Shown piece by piece: positions 1 through 5,581 of a DNA stretch of 13,959 nucleotides. The notes beneath the pieces are model-generated. The model was not told the DNA's origin, made no database searches, and worked only from the letters and a program-made list of their open reading frames with translations. Both the position numbers and the translations under genes were made by a program. Position 1 is the stretch's first letter, and every line of letters starts with the position of its first letter. The DNA is from CBDVBD01 sp965372135 (lineage in GTDB: Bacteria > Electryoneota > RPQS01 > CBDVBD01): NCBI GenBank assembly GCA_965372135.1, contig CBDVBD010000081.1, forward strand, positions 1 to 13,959, read 5' to 3'.

Positions 1-56
1 AATTGTCAACCATGTCCTGAAACATCTGTAAACTATCTTATGATACTGTACAAGGG
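1..56. repeat. Possible IS481-type element end (tandem TGT..AAC..TG-A-AC units)
   Basis: Two imperfect direct repeats with a 23-bp period begin at about positions 4 and 27; 14 of 20 aligned bases agree by eye (TGTCAACCATG... against TGTAAACTATC...). A third, shorter TGTAC start lies at 47. From memory, this kind of repeated TGTCAAC/ATG/TGAAAC array is found at the ends of some IS481-family insertion sequences. No transposase is present in the window, so this could be an element edge whose body lies to the left of position 1, or a solo remnant. The assignment is weak and rests on resemblance only. Confidence 0.25.
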
Positions 57-207
57 CACCTGACACCACGGTAAAATGCGAAGACGTGGTTGAAAGAGGT
101 TGCGGAAGTCAGCCCGAATCCGTAGTATTGTTTGTTAGATGCCACCCAATCCCCCCACCCCCCTTAGGGGCAGGCTGCCCACCCAGGGGAATTGCGTGGC
201 ATGGGGA

Positions 208-227
208 CACCCGATTGAAATCGGGTG
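208..227. repeat. Hairpin, 8-bp stem with TGAA loop
   Basis: CACCCGAT (208-215) and ATCGGGTG (220-227) are perfect reverse complements separated by TGAA. The central GATTGAAATC is found again at 306-315, so it belongs to a repeat family present at least twice here. Confidence 0.6.
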
Positions 228-239
228 CTAATACAAGAT

Positions 240-283
240 GTCAGGATCGCGCCGTAGGTGTCCATTCGGACAGGGATCCTGAC
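240..283. repeat. Long interrupted hairpin
   Basis: GTCAGGATC (240-248) pairs perfectly with GATCCTGAC (275-283). An inner TGTCC (259-263) pairs with GGACA (268-272) around an ATTC loop. Together they make a two-part stem with an asymmetric interior loop. It has no T tract on either side, so it is not an ordinary intrinsic terminator. Confidence 0.6.
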
Positions 284-403
284 CTACTCACTCCTGCAGT
301 CGCCGGATTGAAATCAGGCAGGAACAAAAATAATAGAGTGTCAAGTGAGGAATCGAGATTCGTTGACACCTGACACCACGATATTATGACATGCGTTAAT
401 TAG

Positions 404-431
404 AAAAGCCAGGTGAGAACCTGGCTTTTTT
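404..431 (-). terminator. Bidirectional intrinsic terminator of the nonulosonate operon
   Basis: AAAAGCCAGGT (404-414) and ACCTGGCTTTT (419-429) form a perfect 11-bp stem with a GAGA loop. On the minus strand it starts about 20 bases after the pseI stop codon, and the stem ends in a T run, as expected for a Rho-independent terminator. The plus strand also has a T run (426-431), so it can work in both directions and would also stop transcription arriving from the left. Confidence 0.85.
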
Positions 432-451
432 ATGATTAATGCTGGTTATAT

Positions 452-1522
452 TTATAGGGGGAAATAGTATGTGGGCTGGATGTGGTTCCAGGAAAGCGGG
501 GTACCGCGTTTGAGGTCGCAGGTGGCATGTTTTCCGATTACCTTTGGCATGTGTTTTGGGGCAATGCCGAACGCGGGACGGATACATTTGATATTTTCGG
601 CGGTGATAACGTCGTCCTTCTTGATATCGGCGACCACAAATAGAGAACGACGGTGTTCGTGGCTGGTGGTTTCCTGTTCTGTGACGCCGTATTGGACTTC
701 GCCCAGAGCTTTTTCTACAATGCGGATGGCATCTACCATGGCTATGAATTCATCGGGTTCGGCGGAGAAGTCGCCATCGGGAGTGGGTTCGGAACGCGAT
801 AATGTAAGGTGTTTTTCTACGATGCAGGCTCCTAAAGCCACTGCTGCGATCGGCACTTCGATACCAAGGGTATGGTCGGATAGTCCGATGGGCAGGTCGA
901 AGGATTCCCTCAGGTGAGTAATGGTGTTCAGGTTCATATTTTCCGGAGGTGCCGGATAAGCGCTGGTGCAGTGCAGCACCGCTATTTGGTCGGCACCGCT
1001 GTTTCGGGCTGTTTGCACAGCTTCTTTGATTTCATCTAAGGTCGCCATACCGGTTGATATGATGATGGGTTTGCCGGTTTGAGCGACTTTTTTGATCAGG
1101 GGGATATCGACGATTTCGAAGGATGCAATTTTGTACGCCGGCATATCAAGAGTCTCCAAGAATTCCAGCGCAGTGATGTCGAAGGGGGTGGAGAATAAAT
1201 CCAGATTGAGATTATCAGCGATTTCCTTCAATTTGGGATGCCAGTCCCAGGGCATGTAGGCTTCCTGGTACAAATCGTAGAGATTTCGTCCGGTCCATAT
1301 GGTTCCGCTGCTGATTTTGAAGCAGTCGTCTTGACAATCGATGGTCATGGTATCCGCGGTGTAGGTCTGCAGTTTTACGGCATCGGCGCCGGATTCTTTT
1401 GCGGCATGGAGCAGGTCCACCGCCGTTTGGAAATCCTGGTTGTGGTTGGCGGATAATTCTGCGATGATGTACACCGGGCAACCGGGACCGATTTCACGAT
1501 TATTTATTCTGATGTTTTTCAT
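452..1522 (-). CDS. pseI: Pseudaminic acid synthase PseI (NeuB family)
   Basis: This 356-residue cytosolic enzyme is predicted to condense 2,4-diacylamino-2,4,6-trideoxy-L-altrose with phosphoenolpyruvate, giving a pseudaminic-acid-type nonulosonate. The NeuB TIM barrel is seen at about residues 15-280: AELSANHNQ (21-29), KLQTY (50-54), STPFD (112-116), YKIASFE (131-137), STGMA (157-161), HCTSAYP (185-191), LSDHT (215-219), EKHLTL (237-242) and PDGDFS (249-254). A C-terminal SAF (antifreeze-like) domain covers about 290-350. The LYDLYQEAY segment near residue 82 favours PseI over sialic or legionaminic acid synthases. The start lies 15 bp after the formyltransferase stop and has no clear Shine-Dalgarno, so translational coupling is likely. 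It is the last gene before the terminator at 404-431. Substrate preference (Pse rather than Leg) is supported by the adjacent pseG and pseH. Confidence 0.92.
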   Translation of the reverse strand: MKNIRINNREIGPGCPVYIIAELSANHNQDFQTAVDLLHAAKESGADAVKLQTYTADTMTIDCQDDCFKISSGTIWTGRNLYDLYQEAYMPWDWHPKLKEIADNLNLDLFSTPFDITALEFLETLDMPAYKIASFEIVDIPLIKKVAQTGKPIIISTGMATLDEIKEAVQTARNSGADQIAVLHCTSAYPAPPENMNLNTITHLRESFDLPIGLSDHTLGIEVPIAAVALGACIVEKHLTLSRSEPTPDGDFSAEPDEFIAMVDAIRIVEKALGEVQYGVTEQETTSHEHRRSLFVVADIKKDDVITAENIKCIRPAFGIAPKHMPKVIGKHATCDLKRGTPLSWNHIQPTYYFPL

Positions 1523-1537
1523 ACAATACTTGTTCAG

Positions 1538-2245
1538 TTAATTTGTTGTTTGTTCCATTGGGGTGATGGTTACGTCCGCTTCAATTTTTCCTTTGTTCAA
1601 GGCGGCTCGATGGAATTCGAATTTGTACCCTTGGTGTGCGATGAAGGCTTTCGGGTATTCTTCGGCGTCCAACATGCGAATGAAATCGTAGATGCTGCCC
1701 AATGATGAAGATGCCGGAATTTCGCTTTCTTTTGGTTTTCGACGGCGGAAGATCACCGGTTCGCCGGATTGAGGGATTGGAGTCGGTTTTTCTTCAACGA
1801 TGCGAATCATCATGCTGGCAGCTAATCTGGTGGCTCTGAGGAAGATTTCCTCGGCGTTTCCTTCCAGGCTGAGTTCCTCCTTCATGTACACCGGACCGGC
1901 ATCGACTTGTTCGGTCATTTGCAGGGCGGTTAATTTGGTGTGAGTATGCCCCCTGACGATGAGGTTTTGCAAGGGGCTGCCACCCCGACCGTAGGGGACG
2001 TCGGTCATGTGGAAGCACACGCATTGGTAGTTGTTGAATATGTCTTTCGGAACAAACCAGGACCAGTGCAGAAAAAAGATAAGTTCCGGGTTGATGCGTT
2101 GGACTGTCTCCAAGCTCAGTTCGTCTTTTTTTGCGATGAAATGCCAGTATCCCGGTTGGCAGGCGATACTTTCATCGAACACCTGCCGGTTCCAGGGTCG
2201 GCATCCCGCCACGATGTAGGTGCCCGGGTTCGGTTTGTTCGGCAT
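1538..2245 (-). CDS. Sugar N-formyltransferase, methionyl-tRNA formyltransferase-like
   Basis: This 235-residue protein has the formyl-transferase fold (PF00551 type), which moves a formyl group from N10-formyltetrahydrofolate to an amine. The hallmark is FHMTDVPYGRGGSPLQN (78-94), followed by DAGPVY (115-120). His79 and Asp115 match the catalytic His and Asp of the family. The Asn usually found two residues before the His is Cys77 here. The C-terminal 75 residues do not look like the tRNA-binding domain of true Fmt, and the protein is shorter than Fmt (about 310 residues), so a small sugar-type substrate is more likely. A good GGAGG (2253-2257) lies 7 bases before the ATG. Lying between maoC-like and pseI, it probably formylates an amino group of the pseudaminic acid precursor or of a sugar in the same glycan. 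The exact position of the formyl group is inferred. Confidence 0.82.
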   Translation of the reverse strand: MPNKPNPGTYIVAGCRPWNRQVFDESIACQPGYWHFIAKKDELSLETVQRINPELIFFLHWSWFVPKDIFNNYQCVCFHMTDVPYGRGGSPLQNLIVRGHTHTKLTALQMTEQVDAGPVYMKEELSLEGNAEEIFLRATRLAASMMIRIVEEKPTPIPQSGEPVIFRRRKPKESEIPASSSLGSIYDFIRMLDAEEYPKAFIAHQGYKFEFHRAALNKGKIEADVTITPMEQTTN

Positions 2246-2277
2246 AATTAGTCCTCCAGATGGTTTGATGCCGTTTA

Positions 2278-2673
2278 TTAACGGAACATCACAACCGCTT
2301 CACCCTCCACTACATTTTTATTTTCCTGATTGTGGCAGATTGTTTCCAAGGTGTATATGCCTTTATCTTGGCGTATGGATTTGATGGTTACTTGTGCGGT
2401 GACAGCATCTCCGATGTACACCGGTGCGGTAAATTTCATGGTCTGATTAAGGTAGATGGTGCCGGGTCCGGGTAATTTGGTTCCGATGACAGCGGAAATC
2501 AAGCCACCGCATATCATTCCGTGTGCGATACGTTTTTTGAAGATGGTGGTTTTGGCGTATTCATCATCCAAGTGTACCGGATTATGGTCGCCGACTACTT
2601 CAGCGAATTTATTGATGTCGTCACTGGTGATGGTTTTCGACAGGGAAGCTGAGGTGCCAATTTCTAAAGGCAT
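2278..2673 (-). CDS. MaoC-family (R)-specific enoyl-CoA hydratase
   Basis: This 131-residue single hot-dog domain protein closely resembles PhaJ/MaoC hydratases, which add water to a trans-2-enoyl-CoA to give (R)-3-hydroxyacyl-CoA. The hydratase-2 motif is intact: GDHNPVHLDDEYA (28-40) supplies Asp29 and His34, matching the catalytic pair of PhaJ, and RIAHGM (48-53) follows. The length is that of the short PhaJ type. The start has AGGA (forward 2681-2684) 7 bases upstream. It lies 32 bp before the formyltransferase and immediately after the repeat insert that separates it from pseH. In this setting I infer that it supplies a short 3-hydroxyacyl-CoA, for example 3-hydroxybutyryl-CoA, as acyl donor for the sugar. 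A house-keeping fatty-acid or polyhydroxyalkanoate role is the alternative, but nothing else here supports it. Confidence 0.85.
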   Translation of the reverse strand: MPLEIGTSASLSKTITSDDINKFAEVVGDHNPVHLDDEYAKTTIFKKRIAHGMICGGLISAVIGTKLPGPGTIYLNQTMKFTAPVYIGDAVTAQVTIKSIRQDKGIYTLETICHNQENKNVVEGEAVVMFR

Positions 2674-2992
2674 TGATAGTTCCTAATTAATGGGAAACGC
2701 TCACAATGGGCATGTTACAAATGAAAATTCAAAGCACGAATTTCGAAATACTAAACAAATTCAAAATACAAAATACGAAATTCAAAACATAAGAAATTCG
2801 AAATCAATAATGTTGCGTCACTGAAGAAATTATTCCTTTTATCCTTCATGGGAACCGGGTGGAGATTCTTCCCGCCAGTAGGCGGACTTTCAGCACTTCG
2901 TTCAGAATGACAGAAGAAAACAGAATGACAGAAGAAAACAGAATGACAGAAGAAAACAGAATGACAGAAGAAAAGCACCTTGGGAATAATCG
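2674..2992. repeat. 319-bp non-coding repeat insert inside the operon
   Basis: This gap separates pseH from the maoC-like gene, while every other junction in the operon is 1-32 bp. Read on the minus strand it contains, in order, four 18-bp tandem repeats, a CATTCTGAACGAAGTG...GAATCTCC segment like dispersed repeats found in many bacterial genomes (its translation gives the familiar CHSERS string), a CCGCC/GGCGG mini-hairpin (2872-2885) and an A/T-rich tract of repeated TTCGAAAT/AAATTC-like words (about 2715-2810). The open frame over it (2751-2978, minus) has repeat-derived sequence and no ribosome binding site, so I do not call it a gene. I see no terminator in it; whether transcription passes through is unknown. 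Confidence 0.7.
2903..2974. repeat. Four perfect copies of an 18-bp tandem repeat
   Basis: CAGAATGACAGAAGAAAA is repeated without any mismatch at 2903-2920, 2921-2938, 2939-2956 and 2957-2974. On the minus strand each unit contains CTGTCATTCTG, which is also how the adjacent dispersed element begins, so the array probably arose by slippage at that boundary. It starts 18 bp after the pseH stop codon in transcription order. There are no spacers, so it is not a CRISPR array. Perfect identity suggests recent expansion and likely copy-number variation between strains. Confidence 0.9.
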
Positions 2993-3544
2993 TTAAGGAA
3001 TCAGGTGTTTTTGGCGTAGTTTTTCCTCAATTTCGGGTTTTTTGGTTTCCCAGTCCTCTTTTAACATAGCCACGCACACGATATCCTCGAATTTGTCGCC
3101 CTTTTGGATGTGTTTGCGGAATTCGCCTTCTACTTTAAAGCCGAAGCCCTTGTGCATGTTAGTGACCGGTTCGTTGAATTTCAGCACTTCGGCGCACAGT
3201 TTGTTCATCTCCAGGTCGTCGAATACGTGTTTCAGGATGGAGTATTCCACGAAGCTGCCGACGCCTTTACCGCGGACATTGGGGCTGGCGACATAGAAAG
3301 CCCAGTAACAGCGTTTGTTGGTGTAGTCGATATCGTACAGATACACTACACCCACGTCTTCGTCGTCGCAGTTGATAATCCAATAGCAGCGCGATGGGTC
3401 GCAGGTGACGCAGTTAAACCATTCATCATGGGTTTCGGGAGTGATGTGTTGGTCGGTATAGAGGTATTTGCTGACTTCGGGCAAATTGCGCCAATTGCGC
3501 ATCATATCCTTGTCGGCTTCTGTGACTTCTCGTAGTCTAATCAT
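2993..3544 (-). CDS. pseH: PseH-type GNAT N-acyltransferase
   Basis: This 183-residue GNAT protein is predicted to acylate the 4-amino group of UDP-4-amino-4,6-dideoxy-L-AltNAc, the step before PseG; this nitrogen becomes N7 of pseudaminic acid. The N terminus has the MIRLREVTEAD and NWRN features of PseH/RimJ-like acetyltransferases. The acyl-CoA loop is RGKGVG (91-96), and the C-terminal GFGFKVEGEFRKHI (133-146) with KFEDIVC (151-157) is characteristic of PseH. The extra charged tail after residue 165 is not conserved in my recollection of the family. The start is 1 bp after the pseG stop, with GGAGG (3551-3555) placed inside the end of pseG, so translation is coupled. The usual donor is acetyl-CoA; the nearby hydratase gene raises the possibility of a 3-hydroxyacyl-CoA donor. 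Confidence 0.88.
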   Translation of the reverse strand: MIRLREVTEADKDMMRNWRNLPEVSKYLYTDQHITPETHDEWFNCVTCDPSRCYWIINCDDEDVGVVYLYDIDYTNKRCYWAFYVASPNVRGKGVGSFVEYSILKHVFDDLEMNKLCAEVLKFNEPVTNMHKGFGFKVEGEFRKHIQKGDKFEDIVCVAMLKEDWETKKPEIEEKLRQKHLIP

Positions 3545-3545
3545 G

Positions 3546-4595
3546 TCAAGCCTCCATGGCGATAAGTTCTGAAGTGCATGTAATTACTCGTGATGACCCG
3601 TTTCCGTCGATTAGTTGATTTGCGTTGTGGGATAGTTGTTTTCGTAATTCTCGGTCTGTGATTAGGTCGGACAGTGTTCTGGCAATGATTTCGGGAGTTG
3701 TTTGTGTTGCGTTTTCGATGGTCAGGAACGCTCCTTTTTTTGTCAACATGCGCGCTGATTCCAACTGGTTGTCGGCGATGACCAAGAGTATCCCAGGAAC
3801 ACCCATGTAGGCTAATTCCCAGCAGGTGGAACCACCTCCGGATAGAGATATATCCGCCCACTGCATTAACTCGGGCATGTGGTCGGGTTCGCGGACCAGT
3901 TCGATTTGTCCGTTTTTTTCTTTGACGGTATTTTCTAATGACTGGTAATGGGGGTAGTTACTGCCCACCACTACTTTTGCTTCCCAATCAGGAATTATTA
4001 GCTGCTGTAAGGCTTGGACTGCTTTCAGCGTTACGTTATCCGGATCGCCGCCGCCGAGGGTTACCAGGATTTTTCCTGCCATATCAGGGAGGTTCGGTTC
4101 GGAGGTTTGGGATTTTAGGAATTCCTTTCGGAGCAGGACGTATTTTGTGCCCAGCAGTAATTTTGTGTATGGTTCCCGGTTGGGATATAGTTCCGGGGCA
4201 GCATGGATGTTTTGGTTTAGGATTATGTCGGCATAATAGTGGTCGCAGTCGCCGTTGTCGTCTATCCATAATAGGGATAGGCCGGAATCTTTGATCACCC
4301 GTTGATAGCTGGAACCGAAATGATAGCCGTCCACCACCACCCAATCGATACCGTTCATGTTCGCTAATTGAGCGACTTGGAAGGCATCATTGACGGAACC
4401 GGGAGGTGCGGTGATGCGGGTAATATCCATGCCTTTCCCAGTCAATCTCTGCTCCAATGAGGATGGTAGTTCGGCAACGGCGAAGGTCACCGGACCTTTG
4501 GAATCTTTCCAGGATTCAGCCAACGCTAAGCAGCGCATGAGATGTCCGTGTCCGATGTTGGTGCCGGCGTCGGTGCGAATAAGCAGCGGCAGCAT
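3546..4595 (-). CDS. pseG: UDP-2,4-diacetamido-2,4,6-trideoxy-beta-L-altropyranose hydrolase PseG
   Basis: This 349-residue enzyme with a GT-B-like fold removes UDP from the diacylamino-altrose nucleotide, giving the free sugar used by PseI. The N-terminal half carries IRTDAGTNIGHGHLMRCLALA (6-26); His18 aligns with the catalytic His17 of Campylobacter jejuni PseG. The middle has VVDGYHF and LLLGTKYVLLRKEF. The C-terminal half has LVTLGGGDPDN and SGGGSTCWELAYMGVPG, which make up the nucleotide-binding site. Length matches the longer single-domain PseG forms. The start is 4 bp after the cytidylyltransferase stop, with GAAGGA (forward 4603-4608) as ribosome binding site. Along with pseH and pseI it identifies the pathway as pseudaminic rather than legionaminic acid. 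Confidence 0.93.
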   Translation of the reverse strand: MLPLLIRTDAGTNIGHGHLMRCLALAESWKDSKGPVTFAVAELPSSLEQRLTGKGMDITRITAPPGSVNDAFQVAQLANMNGIDWVVVDGYHFGSSYQRVIKDSGLSLLWIDDNGDCDHYYADIILNQNIHAAPELYPNREPYTKLLLGTKYVLLRKEFLKSQTSEPNLPDMAGKILVTLGGGDPDNVTLKAVQALQQLIIPDWEAKVVVGSNYPHYQSLENTVKEKNGQIELVREPDHMPELMQWADISLSGGGSTCWELAYMGVPGILLVIADNQLESARMLTKKGAFLTIENATQTTPEIIARTLSDLITDRELRKQLSHNANQLIDGNGSSRVITCTSELIAMEA

Positions 4596-4599
4596 GAGG

Positions 4600-5331
4600 T
4601 TATCCTTCCGTCATGGATTGTTGTGTCACGTTTTGGTTGATGGCTGCCACCGCCGGATCGAACTGCATCAACATCAGTGCATCATGCCAGCTAAAGTCGC
4701 CGTGGTCACCCAAACGATGGTACATGGTACGTACCAGTGCTAAGTCTTCCTGCGTGTCCACCGTCCATCGATAGGCGCTGGCATCGCCGGGGTCGGTAAT
4801 GGATTCCAGCTTGAAGATGTCCGGATTGCGGTGGATATAAGGGGTGACATGGGATCGTTGGAATGACAGCTTGGCTTCCTTCCAGGCTTTTTCCAAGGCG
4901 TCGAACGTAAATACTTCGGTGTCTAAGCCGCGTGGGTAGGTGCGTTGAAAGCAATTGCTGGCGTAGTCGGCTTTAGCTTGCATAAATTTCATCACCACCA
5001 GGTCGATTACCTGAGGATCGATGACCGGACAATCGGCGGTGATGCGCACGATAATGTCAGCTTGGAATTTTTTGGCGGCATGGTAATAGCGGTCCAACAC
5101 GTCCTTTTCGCTACCACGGTAGCAGGGAATTATTAGGACATTGCATTCTTCCTGAATGCGGTCATCTTCGGGTTCGGTGCTGGTGGCGACTACGACCTGA
5201 TCCAGAGTTTGGGCTTTTTGCACCCGGCGTACCACGCGGGTCAGCATGCTTTTAGTGCCGATGGGGAGCATTACTTTGCCTGGCAGGCGGCTGCTGCCCA
5301 TGCGTGCTTGAATGATAGCTACGGTTTTCAT
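4600..5331 (-). CDS. SpsF-type CMP-nonulosonate cytidylyltransferase
   Basis: This 243-residue nucleotidyltransferase has a Rossmann-like fold and is predicted to activate the finished pseudaminic acid with CTP. The nucleotide-binding start IIQARMGSSRLPGK (6-19) is followed by RITADCP (96-102), YPRGLDTE (132-139), HVTPYIH (161-167) and RWTVDTQEDL (188-197), all typical of the SpsF/COG1861 group. Classical PseF instead begins with an IPARGGSKR-type motif, so this is a different branch filling the same slot; SpsF-type domains occur next to, or fused with, PseG in other bacteria. I chose the ATG at 5331 because the family starts here and GAGG (5337-5340) lies 5 bases upstream; the frame stays open upstream to 5400 but that extension is not family-like. 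It is the first gene of the operon. Confidence 0.85.
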   Translation of the reverse strand: MKTVAIIQARMGSSRLPGKVMLPIGTKSMLTRVVRRVQKAQTLDQVVVATSTEPEDDRIQEECNVLIIPCYRGSEKDVLDRYYHAAKKFQADIIVRITADCPVIDPQVIDLVVMKFMQAKADYASNCFQRTYPRGLDTEVFTFDALEKAWKEAKLSFQRSHVTPYIHRNPDIFKLESITDPGDASAYRWTVDTQEDLALVRTMYHRLGDHGDFSWHDALMLMQFDPAVAAINQNVTQQSMTEG

Positions 5332-5408
5332 TTTTTCCTCTGCTCGGAAAATTTGACCTTTCGATACCAGAAAGTGGCAAAGTTTGCCCACTCCAGCCAA
5401 TCCCAGAT

Positions 5409-5437
5409 ATTTTAAGGGATGCTGTTATGTACTACAA
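5409..5437 (-). promoter_or_regulatory. Candidate sigma70-like promoter of the nonulosonate operon
   Basis: On the minus strand, TTGTAG (forward 5432-5437) and TAAAAT (forward 5409-5414) are separated by exactly 17 bases. The -10 differs from consensus at one position and the -35 at two. Transcription would begin near 5402, about 70 bases before the first ATG of the operon. FCB bacteria can use unusual promoter elements, so the assignment is tentative. The 180-bp gap between sfsA and the operon contains nothing else I recognise except a weak GCTGTTA/TAACAGC inverted repeat (5421-5455). Confidence 0.35.
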
Positions 5438-5581
5438 TTTATTAACTGTAACAGCGTGTGGCTGGTATTGGGTTATAGTAAGCTCAACCACTACTTTTAG
5501 TTCTGCAAAGAGTGCGCCAGAAATGTGCAAGTTTGGAGAGTAGGAATTTTGTGGGGTTATTGAGGGATGTTGCAGTGTGGT

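Larger units (their letters stand above)
57..380. repeat. Non-coding repeat island flanked by a 14-bp direct repeat
   Basis: The 14-mer CACCTGACACCACG occurs at 57-70 and again at 367-380, bracketing about 300 bases without a credible gene. Inside are a C-rich tract (about 149-163), a GGGCAG/CTGCCC palindrome (168-180) and two copies of GATTGAAATC (213-222, 306-315). Four hairpins follow one another (208-227, 240-283, 292-323, 338-369). The only open frame here, 86-373 on the plus strand, has low-complexity, repeat-derived content and no ribosome binding site or recognisable domain. I read this as accumulated dispersed repeats between two transcription units, not as a gene. A structured RNA cannot be excluded. 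Confidence 0.6.

Noticed and set aside
86..373. 95-residue open frame on the plus strand
   Set aside because: It covers hairpins and dispersed repeats, has no ribosome binding site and no recognisable protein feature; its composition follows the repeats.
471..917. 148-residue plus-strand frame opposite pseI, and similar long antisense frames opposite the other genes
   Set aside because: Shadows of strongly supported minus-strand genes; none has a recognisable domain or a convincing ribosome binding site.
2903..2974. CRISPR array
   Set aside because: The 18-bp units abut directly without spacers, are too short, and no cas gene is present.
2751..2978. 75-residue minus-strand frame with repeated CHSVFF units
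   Set aside because: It is a translation of the 18-bp tandem repeat and the dispersed CATTCTGAACGAAG-type element, a known source of spurious proteins.
5332..5400. Upstream extension of the cytidylyltransferase to an ATG at 5400
   Set aside because: The family begins at the MKTVAIIQAR methionine, which has a well-placed GAGG; the extension would also overlap the candidate promoter's leader.
5421..5455. GCTGTTA/TAACAGC inverted repeat between sfsA and the nonulosonate operon
   Set aside because: Arms of 7 bp with a 21-base loop and no T tract; too weak to call a terminator or operator.
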